Source: Bacteroidetes bacterium MedPE-SWsnd-G2 (GTDB lineage: Bacteria; Bacteroidota; Bacteroidia; Flavobacteriales; Flavobacteriaceae). From it: a stretch of 64,000 nt of DNA. The stretch covers positions 1 to 64,000 of the forward strand of contig MPDE01000007.1 of assembly GCA_001874335.1 (NCBI GenBank). Reading direction: 5' to 3'. This document shows positions 1-9,300 of the stretch, in pieces. The number at the start of each line of letters is the position of its first letter. Position 1 is the stretch's first letter. The position numbers were made by a program, and so were the translations under genes. Below the pieces are notes generated by a model. It had not been told where the DNA came from, ran no database searches, and saw nothing but the letters and a program-made list of their open reading frames with translations.

Positions 1-146
1 AAAGCCTTTTTTGAACTTTAATACAAACTTTATCGCAAGTCACTTAACTACAAGTCTTTAATTATAACTCCCTTTTTATTATCATTAGACTCCACACCCA
101 TACTCTGTAAAACTTTATACACAAAACAGCATTACAACGCCTAATC

Positions 147-2105
147 CTATAAAAAGAAGTTCCATTCTAAACCGAAACGTAAGGTGAAATCCCGGTAGGG
201 ATTATTGGGCGCTGAGTAATAATTGTATCCCGTCCAGGACGAATTTAAATGCTCTAAAGAAAAATAAATACGCGTTTGACGAATTCGCGCATTTATAAAA
301 ACATCAAATCGAGGAAAAGAGCCTAAGGTTTCTGTATCCTGAACATAGAATTCAGCCAATAGCGGATCATAGGCATTCATATGGTATTCACTAAAATAAT
401 TGAAAACAACACCCGTTTGAAGTTGAAGGTTATTCTTGAACAACTTTGTTCCATAATATAATGTATTACGAGTAACGAAACTGGGAGCCTTAAAGAAGGT
501 GTCTCCGTCTAAAACTGACTGATACATTATACTATTATCAAATCCGAATTTCTTGAATTTGAATTCTTTGTTTAATCGGACTCTAAAATAACTAAGATCT
601 TCATCAGATTGCACTGGCTTAACTGAACCCGATGCATTAGAGAAATAGGTGTAATTATCTACCAAGGTATAATCCAATAACAAATCGACATATTTAGGAG
701 AAATAAAACTAAAAGCGATTTGATTTGTTTTAACAGCATTAAATGTATTGCTATTATCCCAGTTATAATTTAAGTAATCACTTTGAAACAGCAAGAAATT
801 ATAATTAGGCATACGCGTAGTTGAACTAACTTTAGCTTCCAAATTAATAAACTTGGAAATTGTATAATTTAAGCCAATGTCAAATACAGACCCGTCCCAG
901 TCACCCGCGAGATTAATATCAAACAAACCTGAAATATTTAATTTCCCGAATGTATTAGTATAATTACCTCCTACTTTAAACAAATCACTCTTTAACCTAT
1001 TAGGGATTTGTTGCCCATTCAATACTACAATTTTATCATAACCATAATTATAATTATCGTAAGCCACCTTAAATCCAAAGTTTCCAAATTTAGCATTTGA
1101 ATACTTTGCATTAGCTTCGATATACAAATCTTCTAAAGTTACTTTATCATAAATACTGCTTGAAAAAGAGTCCCCAAAAAAAGTGTTAGAATTAGTTTGT
1201 TCATACTTATAAAATTTATCTTCGAATAATATGACATTACCTATTGATAAATTGTTTTTTGTTAAAGAATCGTTTGCCTTTATCAATTGATATTGATGGT
1301 CTAAATAAAAGCGCTTACCTACTAAAATATTCTCAGCATTTTCAAAATTGGGATCAAATACAGATCTATCTATAAATTCTGGATTTCCCGATTCAAAATC
1401 ATCAATATTCTCGTCTTTCAAACCACCATTTTCCTCATTGAGCAAATCCTGTAAATAAATATGACCACGTGCCGTATACTTACCATCCTTAGATTGAAAG
1501 TTTGAACTAAACCTAAAATTACCTGTACTCGTTAATATATGCTGGTATTTACCCAAAGATCTATTTCCTTTGTAAGCGATAGACATATTAAAACGCTCGG
1601 AAGTATTAACCGCAAAAATGGCATCTAAAACTTGACCTTGTTCAAAACCGGTTTTATAAAACAAATCGGTAAAAGGTGTACCCACCTTATAGTATTTAGT
1701 ATCCTCTAAAGCCATATAATTAAAATGTCTTGCTTGGGCACCAAAACTTGGCATTGTTTTATTGGACTGTAAATTTTGACTCAAGGTATTATAGGTTTGT
1801 CCCATATTTGAAAATGGAATTAAACCAAAATCATCCTTACGTAAATAATTAAATTTATAATGACTTTTAATGGTCAATGAAGTATCTACTAAAACCGTAT
1901 CTCTCGCTTGAGAAATAATTAAGTAATCTTTAATAGTAATATTATCATTTTTAAGCTTTCTGTTAGAGGTACTATTAGAATTTACACGAGTAGAATCTGG
2001 GTTTACTATTGTGCCATCTGTTCTTTTTTTCAAAACCTTTGTGTTTTGACTAAAAGCCAATACTGAACACAAAAGGCAAATTAAAAGCGATAAATATTTT
2101 TTCAT
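147..2105 (-). CDS. Putative porin, outer-membrane beta-barrel
   Basis: A 652-residue protein with a cleavable signal peptide (hydrophobic residues 4-17, then AFSQ). A polar linker rich in Asn, Ser and Thr follows (about 20-75), and the rest has the alternating aromatic/polar pattern of a large beta-barrel, ending in Trp-Asn-Phe-Phe-Leu. Length and composition fit the Bacteroidota 'putative porin' family (PF14121-like), which is recognised by overall resemblance and not by a catalytic motif. It probably sits in the outer membrane; its substrate is unknown. It lies downstream of the SusC/SusD operon on the same strand, but a strong hairpin at 2167-2193 separates them, so it is probably transcribed on its own. 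ATG start with the signal peptide directly behind it. Confidence 0.75.
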   Translation of the reverse strand: MKKYLSLLICLLCSVLAFSQNTKVLKKRTDGTIVNPDSTRVNSNSTSNRKLKNDNITIKDYLIISQARDTVLVDTSLTIKSHYKFNYLRKDDFGLIPFSNMGQTYNTLSQNLQSNKTMPSFGAQARHFNYMALEDTKYYKVGTPFTDLFYKTGFEQGQVLDAIFAVNTSERFNMSIAYKGNRSLGKYQHILTSTGNFRFSSNFQSKDGKYTARGHIYLQDLLNEENGGLKDENIDDFESGNPEFIDRSVFDPNFENAENILVGKRFYLDHQYQLIKANDSLTKNNLSIGNVILFEDKFYKYEQTNSNTFFGDSFSSSIYDKVTLEDLYIEANAKYSNAKFGNFGFKVAYDNYNYGYDKIVVLNGQQIPNRLKSDLFKVGGNYTNTFGKLNISGLFDINLAGDWDGSVFDIGLNYTISKFINLEAKVSSTTRMPNYNFLLFQSDYLNYNWDNSNTFNAVKTNQIAFSFISPKYVDLLLDYTLVDNYTYFSNASGSVKPVQSDEDLSYFRVRLNKEFKFKKFGFDNSIMYQSVLDGDTFFKAPSFVTRNTLYYGTKLFKNNLQLQTGVVFNYFSEYHMNAYDPLLAEFYVQDTETLGSFPRFDVFINARIRQTRIYFSLEHLNSSWTGYNYYSAPNNPYRDFTLRFGLEWNFFL

Positions 2106-2166
2106 ATTAATAAGTCAGCCACAAAAATAAATATTTAAAAACAAGAACCCCTAAAACAAGACACAA

Positions 2167-2193
2167 AAAAAGCCCACTAAAAAGTGGGCTTTT
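2167..2193 (-). terminator. Rho-independent-type terminator of the SusC/SusD operon
   Basis: Perfect hairpin of AAAAGCCCACT and AGTGGGCTTTT separated by a short A-rich loop. It lies 20 bases past the stop codon of the last lipoprotein gene of the operon and upstream of the porin gene, all on the minus strand. The flanking A/T tracts give a U-run on the minus transcript. Confidence 0.8.
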
Positions 2194-2212
2194 AATATCT
2201 ATAAGTTAATTA

Positions 2213-3085
2213 CTATAGTGGAGTGTAAACAGATACACCGTTTTCACCATAACCATTACAGAACCAAGAAATAGTGAATGTACCATTAGTAGTATCTACC
2301 ATGTTCACACCATCTGCTTGAGGAACTGCAGTTCCCCATGGATCGTTTTGATTTTCCCAAGTAATATTATCACATACAGTAAAGAATACAGCATCAAACG
2401 CAGTATCATCCGTTCCGTAAGCCGCAACGTATGGCCCTTGAGAGTATAATCCACCAGATAAATCTGTTACAAAGTAAGTTCCGTCACCATTATCAACAAC
2501 TTCCATATCAATTGTAGCTGTAGAATAATCTGGTAAGAAATCATGGAAACCATATTCAGTATACACAGAATACATACCCCCTGCAATAGTAGCATTTTGA
2601 CAAGGAGCACTCATTGATACTCTATAAGAAGTAGCAAAAGACTCATCACCATCAACACCAACATTTACAGTTGATCTGTTAGTTCCTGTTAATACAATAT
2701 CAAACTCATAATTAGTAAAGATATTAGCACCTAATGCATCTAAATCAATATTAAGAGTTAAAGGGTTTAAAGCAGTATTTGTGTTAGCTGCAAAAGTAAC
2801 ACTGTTACCTGTACTAATAACTTCAGATGCGTTTCCATTAACGTTAACTACATCATAAGAAACCACTAAGTCAGACTTATTTACCGGTGCAGTAAAACTT
2901 ACAGGCACCTCAATTGAAGTTATTCCTTCTGCAATGATTGCTTCATTAAAATATGTTGCATCAGCAGGACTATCAAATTGAACCCATCCAGATTCTGGAT
3001 TGTCCGAGAATCTACTATCATTATTGCTACAACTAAACGTTACAACTAATAATAAAAGCGTTAAAGATTTTAAAATGTTTTTCAT
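2213..3085 (-). CDS. Lipoprotein of the SusC/SusD operon, last gene
   Basis: A 290-residue protein with a lipoprotein signal peptide: hydrophobic core followed by a TFSC lipobox, mature Cys at about residue 19. Residues 30-160 resemble the Ig-like or Calx-beta-like domains of SusE/SusF-type and DUF1735/DUF4843-type surface lipoproteins. The second half is rich in Tyr, Trp and Asp with scattered Cys and could be a small beta-domain. No enzymatic motif is seen. It is fourth in an operon after susC, susD and a second lipoprotein (9-base gap), so a role as a surface-exposed accessory or substrate-binding lipoprotein is inferred from position alone. The substrate cannot be read from the sequence. 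Confidence 0.65.
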   Translation of the reverse strand: MKNILKSLTLLLLVVTFSCSNNDSRFSDNPESGWVQFDSPADATYFNEAIIAEGITSIEVPVSFTAPVNKSDLVVSYDVVNVNGNASEVISTGNSVTFAANTNTALNPLTLNIDLDALGANIFTNYEFDIVLTGTNRSTVNVGVDGDESFATSYRVSMSAPCQNATIAGGMYSVYTEYGFHDFLPDYSTATIDMEVVDNGDGTYFVTDLSGGLYSQGPYVAAYGTDDTAFDAVFFTVCDNITWENQNDPWGTAVPQADGVNMVDTTNGTFTISWFCNGYGENGVSVYTPL

Positions 3086-3094
3086 AATAATCTA

Positions 3095-3928
3095 TTATAG
3101 TTTAGTTAACATAAATGACGCTTCAAAAGGACCTCCACAAGAACCATCTGGATCTTCTGTGTAGTTCACAATAATAACGTTATCATCAGCAATATCATAA
3201 GTTGAGTTCATATCAGCAGCAGTATAAATATACTCTGCTCCACCTCCGCCACCACAGCCAAGACCAGAACCGATATCACTCATGATAATCTCATTACATA
3301 CTAAATCTAAAGTCACATCAACAGGAGCACCTCCAGTAAAAGCAGGTAACACAGATGAAACAAACTTTCTTGAAGTAGCTGTATTTTCTTCTATCATTAC
3401 AGTACCAGTTAAAAAGTTACTAGTTCCGTTTCCAGGACCAACAGTAGCTAATACATCTACTATTTCGTACTCACCAATCATAAAATCAGCAGGAATTGGA
3501 CAAACTTGGTAAATAGAAACTTGGTGAGTTGCAGAACTTACAATTCCACCATCAACAGCATCCATTTGTAAAACAATAGATTCTGTAGTCGTTTCAACAG
3601 ACACATCAACACCTGTAACAACAAACGTACCTGAGTACTCATTTGCAGGAATTACAGCTGTTGCTGGTACTGCATAGTTTTCAGCATTTGCTGTAGACAA
3701 TTCTTCATTCACAGAAATGTTAATTTGACGATCAGAAGTTGATAAAGTTGTAGAACTTACTTCTATAGTAACTGCTCCACTATCATCAACTAATACCTCT
3801 AAATTAGAAGTAGTATCGCTAAAATAAGCCAATGTTTGACCAGTTGCTGGATCATATACCACAGGCTCAAAATCACCACACGCTGTGAACAACAAAGCGA
3901 GGACAATTAATTTTATAAAATTTTTCAT
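3095..3928 (-). CDS. Lipoprotein with Calx-beta-like domain, SusC/SusD operon
   Basis: A 277-residue predicted lipoprotein (hydrophobic stretch then FTAC, mature Cys about 17). Residues about 30-140 carry a Calx-beta or DUF4843-like pattern: an early YFSDT strand, then alternating Val/Ile/Ser strands and a late 'VSIYQVCP' strand. A Gly-rich cluster (GLGCGGGGG) occurs near residue 230. It sits between susD (22-base gap) and another lipoprotein (9-base gap), so it is probably co-transcribed and anchored at the outer membrane with the SusCD transporter. Its exact role is unknown. It shares the N-terminal lipoprotein plus Ig-like layout with its downstream neighbour, but the two are not close copies. 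Confidence 0.65.
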   Translation of the reverse strand: MKNFIKLIVLALLFTACGDFEPVVYDPATGQTLAYFSDTTSNLEVLVDDSGAVTIEVSSTTLSTSDRQINISVNEELSTANAENYAVPATAVIPANEYSGTFVVTGVDVSVETTTESIVLQMDAVDGGIVSSATHQVSIYQVCPIPADFMIGEYEIVDVLATVGPGNGTSNFLTGTVMIEENTATSRKFVSSVLPAFTGGAPVDVTLDLVCNEIIMSDIGSGLGCGGGGGAEYIYTAADMNSTYDIADDNVIIVNYTEDPDGSCGGPFEASFMLTKL

Positions 3929-3950
3929 ATTAAACTCGTTTTTTTAATTA

Positions 3951-5357
3951 TTAGTACCCAGCAGCTTGAGTAATATTAGTATTACCATTTAACTCAGCAG
4001 CAGGAATTGGGAACGTCCATCTGTAATCAGAAGCAGATAATGAACAAGCCACAGCTCCACCACAATCTAAAGCATCTCTTTCTAAACCAGTGTTAGTGAT
4101 AGCTCTTGTACGCTTAATGTCTACATATCTATGTCCTTCATAAGCCAACTCTAAACGTCTTTCAAATAAAATAGCATTTACTGCATCTTGTAAGTTTGTG
4201 AAAGATAATAAAGGCGTAGAAGAAGCCGTTCTTGCATCTCTAATTTGCTTTAATAATTGAGCTGCACCCGAGTAGTCTCCAGACTTAGCTAATAATTCAG
4301 CACGGATTAAGTACATTTCAGAAGATCTGAAAACTTTAATATCATTTAAGTAATCGAATCCGTTTTTTCCTAAGTACTTACCAATTAAGTGAGAGTTGTT
4401 TGCAGGATCACTTTCAGCATCAACATTTACTGGGAATCTAATATCACCAGGAATAGAAGCTAAAGTGTTAAATAATCCGTTAGACATTTCCATAAATGCT
4501 CCACCAGTACCAGTAAAGTGCCATACTCCACCAATTCTTTGATCGTTGTTACCGTTAGTTCTGTATAATTTGAAAATTACCTCAGTATTATCAGTATCAT
4601 TAGCAAACATGTTAAAGTATTGCCCTTGATCAGCTAAAGGATAATTAGCAACTAAATTTGCTGTAGCAGCTAATCCTGTTGCAGTATCACCTGAATATAA
4701 AGCAGCTCTTGCTCTAACAGCAGTAATAAAGTCTTTAGTTACAAAACCTTTATCAGTAAAAGATGCACTTACTAAACTATTTGCAGTATCTAAATCTGCA
4801 TTAATAAATGCAAATACTTCACCAGCTGTATTTCTTGGTAATTGCTCAAATACAACAACCATATCAGCGATAGGAACACCAGCAGAAGCAGAATCAAATC
4901 CTTCAGCATAATAAGCCATTAACTCTAAGTGTAAAAATGCTCTTAACGCATAGCAATCACCTAAAATTTTGTTGTATTGCTCAACTTCTCCAGCTTCAGG
5001 AGTAATTGCTTCAGCAGCAACCAATACCCTATTAATAGAGTTAATTGTAGAATAACAGTTTAACCACATTGCCTGAGCTTCAGCTGAATTTGCAGCTAAA
5101 ATCAAGTTATGGAAACTTACTTTCTGTCCACCATTATCAGCACCAATTTTTGTATCATCTACAAAGTTAGAGCTATAATCTATAGTATTTGCCGGATTGT
5201 ATTCATTGTAAATTGCATTTACTCCATTTTGTAAATCTACAACATTTGTAAACGCGTTTTCCGCTGGAATAGAATCTTCTGGCAATATCTCTAATGCATC
5301 ATTACAAGATGTAAAGGCAAAAAGAGATAATATTGTTATTAAAAATATTTTTTTCAT
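3951..5357 (-). CDS. RagB/SusD family nutrient-uptake outer-membrane lipoprotein
   Basis: A 468-residue lipoprotein (signal peptide ending FTSC, Cys about 18). It has SusD hallmarks: the early 'LEILPEDSIPAENAFTN' region, helical TPR-like repeats with 'RAFLHLELMAYYAEGFD', 'EMYLIRAELLAKSGDYSGA', 'ILFERRLELAYEGHRYVDIKR', and a C-terminus 'FPIPAAELNGN...QAAGY' typical of the family. SusD proteins form the lid over the SusC TonB-dependent channel and bind the ligand at the cell surface. The gene starts 14 bases after the susC stop, the usual SusC-SusD order. No neighbouring glycosidase, peptidase or sulfatase indicates the ligand. Confidence 0.93.
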   Translation of the reverse strand: MKKIFLITILSLFAFTSCNDALEILPEDSIPAENAFTNVVDLQNGVNAIYNEYNPANTIDYSSNFVDDTKIGADNGGQKVSFHNLILAANSAEAQAMWLNCYSTINSINRVLVAAEAITPEAGEVEQYNKILGDCYALRAFLHLELMAYYAEGFDSASAGVPIADMVVVFEQLPRNTAGEVFAFINADLDTANSLVSASFTDKGFVTKDFITAVRARAALYSGDTATGLAATANLVANYPLADQGQYFNMFANDTDNTEVIFKLYRTNGNNDQRIGGVWHFTGTGGAFMEMSNGLFNTLASIPGDIRFPVNVDAESDPANNSHLIGKYLGKNGFDYLNDIKVFRSSEMYLIRAELLAKSGDYSGAAQLLKQIRDARTASSTPLLSFTNLQDAVNAILFERRLELAYEGHRYVDIKRTRAITNTGLERDALDCGGAVACSLSASDYRWTFPIPAAELNGNTNITQAAGY

Positions 5358-5371
5358 CTTCTAATTTTTAT

Positions 5372-8300
5372 TTAAAATTCTACGTCAAATCCTACAGTAA
5401 CTGTTTTTGGCGTCGGGTATTCAAAGAACGTACTTGAGATATTAGACTCAGGGTCAAATCCTCTCCATTTTGTAAACGTCAATAAGTTTTGACCTTGAAC
5501 GTACAATCTCATATTTGTAAACACTTTTGTTCTATCCAACACATCTTTAGGTAAAGTATAAGATAAAGATACATTTCTTAATCTTAAGAAAGAAGCATCT
5601 TCTAAGTAACGTGTACCTGCTTGACCTCTTGAAACAGCAGCATGTCTTGGGATATCAGTAATATCTCCTGGCTGAGACCAGATACGATCTAAAGCAGTAG
5701 ACATGTTAGCGAAACCAGCTAAACCTGTATCTTCAATAATAGCGTAAGAACCATTTAATCTCCATTGGTCAGCTGCATAAGTAAATAATGCATTTAAAGC
5801 GAAACCTTTGTATGATAAATCAGTACCGAATCCACCAACGAATTTAGGATCTTGAGTTTTATCTAATAATACTCTATCTGAAGTATTATAAGTGTTTGTT
5901 AAGTTACCATCAGCATCTAACCAAAGTCCACCACCATCAACAGGGTTAACTCCAGCCCAACGAACTCTGTAGAACGTTCCGATTGCTTCTCCTTCAGCTA
6001 AAGCAGTACCACCACCAGCTAATATAGGATTTGCAGGATCGTAATCATCTCCTAAATCAAGAATTTCGTTCTTGTTGTATGCAATGTTACCATTAATACT
6101 CCAGTTCCAGTCACCAGATAAAATTTGGTAATCTAAACCAAGTTCAACACCTGAATTTTTAAGCTCACCTAAGTTTGCAGAAATACCAGTTTGTGATGAT
6201 AGTAATGATAATGGTTTGTTAATGAATAAATCAGTAGTCTTTTTGTCATATAAATCTAACGTAATGTTCATTTTATAATCTAATAAAGACATGTCGATAC
6301 CAACGTTAAATTGAGCAGTAGTTTCCCATTTTAAGTTAGGGTTGTCAATTTGAGCTAATGTATATCCAACAGTACCATTATAACTTGTTTGATCAACAGC
6401 ATATAAACTTAAGGCGTTAAATGCACCACCAGCTCTTTGGTTACCAGCTGTACCATAACTTAAACGTAATTTCATGCTATTTACAGCACCTGCTTCATTA
6501 AACCACTCTTCATTATGAATGTTCCATTTTCCAGAAACAGACCAGAATGTACCCCATTTATTTGTATCAGAGAATCTTGCAGCTGCATCACGACGAACAG
6601 AAGCTTGGATTCCGTAACGATCATCATAATCATATTTACCAATACCGAAGTAAGAGAATAAACCATCATTGAATGAAGATGCAGCAACACCAGGAACATA
6701 ATATTGAGTTCCATCGTCTTGATCATCAATAACACCGTCACCATTTGTATCTGCAGTTGCAGGATCTTCAGTAGAACCATCAGTAATTGCACTACCTGAA
6801 CCTACTAATTTGTCATTTAAACCATATCCAATAAAACTAGAAGACATTAAGTGACGTTTGTTATACTCAGTACCAGCTGTAAAATCAACACTGTGAACTT
6901 CGTTAAACACGTTGTTATAGTTAGCGTTAGCATTAACAATAAAACGAGCGTCTCTTTGGTATCCTTGGAAGTGGCTACCTTTAATTAAAGCATTAGCATC
7001 AGGAGTAATATCACCTCTAATACTTTCAGGTCTTACAATATTTTGGAATTCTAAGTTTTGGTAATCAACACCAACAGAACCACCAATTGTTAAGTTATTA
7101 ACAACTTCTAAATTTGCTCCTAACCTACCAACGATCTTCATTTCGTTTTCGTCTTCAGTATTTAAAGCATTTGTGTTTAACGTAATAAATGGTGTATTTA
7201 AGAAACCATTAAGATTCGTACCACCTTGAGTTGTGTAATCTGTTCCCCAAATATTTAAAGATCCATCAGGATTGTAAGGAGAAACGAAAGGTAACGCTAA
7301 GTAAGGCGCTAAGAATGGATTATCTAAAGATCCAGATCCTTCAGCCTCAGGAATGTTATTCTTACTAAAGTTTACTGTTAAGTTAGAAGTAATATCTAAT
7401 CTATCATTTAAACTTGTGTTCGTATTTGTTCTAAACGTGAAACGTTGTAATTTCGAACGTTGAGTAATACCTTCTTGTTCGAAATAACCAACAGAGTTAT
7501 AAGTAGTAGTAGTTTCACTACCTGTAGTAACAGTAACTTCTTGAGAGTTTGTAAAACCTTCTCTAAAGAAAATTTCTCTCCAATCTGTATTAGCTTGAGC
7601 AGAAAGCGCTGCGATAGCCTCATCAGAAAGTCCGTTACCTAATCCTGTTCCAATTGTTCTTTGTAAGTTCAACATTTGAGTTGAAGTCATTACTTCAAAT
7701 CCAGGATCGTTATAAGTTGATTTACCATATTGTGAACGGTAAGCCACTTTTACACCATCTCCTTTTTTACCAGTTTTTGTAGTAACGATAATTACACCAC
7801 CAGCACCTCTATTTCCATAAAGTGCAGAAGCCGAACCATCCTTTAATACAGAAACGTTAGCAACATCGTTAGAGTTTAAAGATCTAAAGTTATCCTCATC
7901 AACTGGCACACCATCAATAATGAATAATGGCTCAACATTACCGTTAATTGAGTTTCTACCTCTTAAGATAACTGTTCCACTTGCTCCAGGTTGACCAGAA
8001 CTTGTTTGAATATTCAAACCAGCAGCCTGTCCTTGAAGGATTTGATCTAAAGATGCATTTGGAACTGCATCAATATCTTCAGCCTTAACCGTCTCGATTG
8101 CAGAGGTTACATTTGAAGCTTTTTCAGTACCGTAAGCAACGACAACAACTTCATCTAAAGCTGATACATCTTCCTTCATCGATACATCCATTGTATTTGA
8201 ACTGCCAACTTTCATTTCGACAGCTTCCATACTTACAAAAGAATATACAAGAGTTTCTCCAACACTTGCTTTGATAGAATAAACCCCATCAAAATCAGTT

Positions 8301-8464
8301 TGAACTCCTCGTGCAGTTCCTTTAACAATTACATTCACACCTGGCAGTGGCAGACCATCTGCAGATGATGTAACTGTACCTGTTACAGTCTTTTCTTGTG
8401 CGAAAGAGAGCTGTAACACAAACGCCATAAATAGCGTCATTAACCATGTTAACTTTAATTTCAT
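5372..8464 (-). CDS. SusC/RagA family TonB-linked outer-membrane transporter
   Basis: A 1030-residue TonB-dependent transporter starting at the ATG at 8464. A possible TTG at 8494 adds only ten residues in front of a clear signal peptide (hydrophobic, ending LSFAQ), so I rejected it. Domains in order: a CarboxypepD_reg-like/CNA-type domain (about 25-100, 'GTVTSSADGLPLPGVNVIV'), a TonB-box-like 'EVVVVAYG' (about 107), a plug domain with the family signature 'PLFIIDGVPVD' and 'GSASALYGNRGAGGVIIVTTK', and a long beta-barrel ending in Phe. It imports an unknown oligomeric ligand across the outer membrane with the downstream SusD. It is the first gene of a four-gene operon, with a promoter candidate at 8492-8522. 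Confidence 0.93.
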   Translation of the reverse strand: MKLKLTWLMTLFMAFVLQLSFAQEKTVTGTVTSSADGLPLPGVNVIVKGTARGVQTDFDGVYSIKASVGETLVYSFVSMEAVEMKVGSSNTMDVSMKEDVSALDEVVVVAYGTEKASNVTSAIETVKAEDIDAVPNASLDQILQGQAAGLNIQTSSGQPGASGTVILRGRNSINGNVEPLFIIDGVPVDEDNFRSLNSNDVANVSVLKDGSASALYGNRGAGGVIIVTTKTGKKGDGVKVAYRSQYGKSTYNDPGFEVMTSTQMLNLQRTIGTGLGNGLSDEAIAALSAQANTDWREIFFREGFTNSQEVTVTTGSETTTTYNSVGYFEQEGITQRSKLQRFTFRTNTNTSLNDRLDITSNLTVNFSKNNIPEAEGSGSLDNPFLAPYLALPFVSPYNPDGSLNIWGTDYTTQGGTNLNGFLNTPFITLNTNALNTEDENEMKIVGRLGANLEVVNNLTIGGSVGVDYQNLEFQNIVRPESIRGDITPDANALIKGSHFQGYQRDARFIVNANANYNNVFNEVHSVDFTAGTEYNKRHLMSSSFIGYGLNDKLVGSGSAITDGSTEDPATADTNGDGVIDDQDDGTQYYVPGVAASSFNDGLFSYFGIGKYDYDDRYGIQASVRRDAAARFSDTNKWGTFWSVSGKWNIHNEEWFNEAGAVNSMKLRLSYGTAGNQRAGGAFNALSLYAVDQTSYNGTVGYTLAQIDNPNLKWETTAQFNVGIDMSLLDYKMNITLDLYDKKTTDLFINKPLSLLSSQTGISANLGELKNSGVELGLDYQILSGDWNWSINGNIAYNKNEILDLGDDYDPANPILAGGGTALAEGEAIGTFYRVRWAGVNPVDGGGLWLDADGNLTNTYNTSDRVLLDKTQDPKFVGGFGTDLSYKGFALNALFTYAADQWRLNGSYAIIEDTGLAGFANMSTALDRIWSQPGDITDIPRHAAVSRGQAGTRYLEDASFLRLRNVSLSYTLPKDVLDRTKVFTNMRLYVQGQNLLTFTKWRGFDPESNISSTFFEYPTPKTVTVGFDVEF

Positions 8465-8491
8465 AAAACAATTATTTGAGTTAGTCAGCCG

Positions 8492-8522
8492 CAAACATCT
8501 TAATAATATATTAAATAACCAA
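8492..8522 (-). promoter_or_regulatory. Candidate Bacteroidota promoter for the susC operon
   Basis: On the minus strand a TTG (8520-8522) is followed after 20 bases by GATGTTTG (8492-8499). This is one mismatch from the TAnnTTTG -7 consensus and fits the TTG-N17-23 spacing described for Flavobacterium. The start of transcription would fall about 20 bases before the ATG at 8464. Confidence 0.4.
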
Positions 8523-8621
8523 GCAATAGCCTTAAAAAAATGTTAATGAAATAGGCCTAAAAACTGACGAATTCAGAATTTTAACAGATAAACATTTATT
8601 TTAACCAAAAAGTTTAAGATT

Positions 8622-8650
8622 TTGATTAAAGATTATTAATTCTACTTTTA
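8622..8650 (+). promoter_or_regulatory. Candidate promoter for rnhB
   Basis: TTG at 8622-8624, an 18-base spacer, then TACTTTTA at 8643-8650 (seven of eight matches to TAnnTTTG). It lies 22 bases before the rnhB ATG, in the divergent gap between susC and rnhB. Confidence 0.4.
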
Positions 8651-8672
8651 TGGCTTATTCTGTTAATCACCT

Positions 8673-9272
8673 ATGTTAATATCTAATTACTCATCTTTTA
8701 TACTTGAAACTGGAACCGATGAAGCTGGACGAGGATGTCTTGCTGGACCAGTTACTGCAGCTGCAGTAATTTTACCTAAAAATTTCAAAAACAAACTCTT
8801 AAATGATTCTAAACAATTAAACAAAAAACAACGAGAATCGTTAAGACCAATTATAGAATCTCAGGCCATTACTTGGGCTTTTCACCATATTAATGAAGAA
8901 GAGATAGATGATATCAATATTTTAAATGCATCAATCAAAGCGATGCAAGAATCCATATTAAAATTAAATCCTAAGCCAGAATTTATAATTGTAGATGGTA
9001 ATAGATTTAAACCATTAAAAGATATACCCCATAAAACCATAATAAAAGGGGATTCTAAATATTTAAGTATTGCCGCAGCATCAGTTTTAGCAAAATCATA
9101 CAGAGATGATTACATGGCGAAGATTCATGAAGAATACCCGATGTATAATTGGATTAAGAATAAAGGTTACCCAACAAAAGAACACAGGGAAGCCATTAGA
9201 AAATATGGCTCTTGTAAATACCACAGAAAGAGTTTTAGATTATTACCCGAACAACTCAAATTAAAATTGTAA
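8673..9272 (+). CDS. rnhB: Ribonuclease HII
   Basis: A 199-residue RNase HII, which nicks RNA in RNA-DNA hybrids, removing primers and misincorporated ribonucleotides. The family motif '[14 protein letters not shown]' supplies the acidic pair Asp16-Glu17. Asp108 in 'IIVDGN' and the Asp in 'SYRDD' (145/146) complete the metal-binding centre, and '[17 protein letters not shown]' is the conserved helix. Length is normal for the family. The gene is divergent from the susC operon and is followed after 28 bases by a large lipoprotein gene that has its own -7 box. Confidence 0.96.
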   Translation: MLISNYSSFILETGTDEAGRGCLAGPVTAAAVILPKNFKNKLLNDSKQLNKKQRESLRPIIESQAITWAFHHINEEEIDDINILNASIKAMQESILKLNPKPEFIIVDGNRFKPLKDIPHKTIIKGDSKYLSIAAASVLAKSYRDDYMAKIHEEYPMYNWIKNKGYPTKEHREAIRKYGSCKYHRKSFRLLPEQLKLKL

Positions 9273-9277
9273 CTTTT

Positions 9278-9285
9278 TATATTTG
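9278..9285 (+). promoter_or_regulatory. Perfect -7 box (TATATTTG) before the 9301 gene
   Basis: TATATTTG matches TAnnTTTG exactly and lies 15 bases before the ATG at 9301, so the transcript leader would be only about 8 bases. No TTG -33 element is visible at the right distance. It overlaps the start of a possible TTG-initiated extension of the next gene, which argues that the gene begins at the ATG. Confidence 0.45.
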
Positions 9286-9300
9286 CACAAATCAATCTGC

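Noticed and set aside
8465-8494. TTG-initiated N-terminal extension of SusC
   Set aside because: It would put ten polar residues before a clean signal peptide and overlaps the -7 box.
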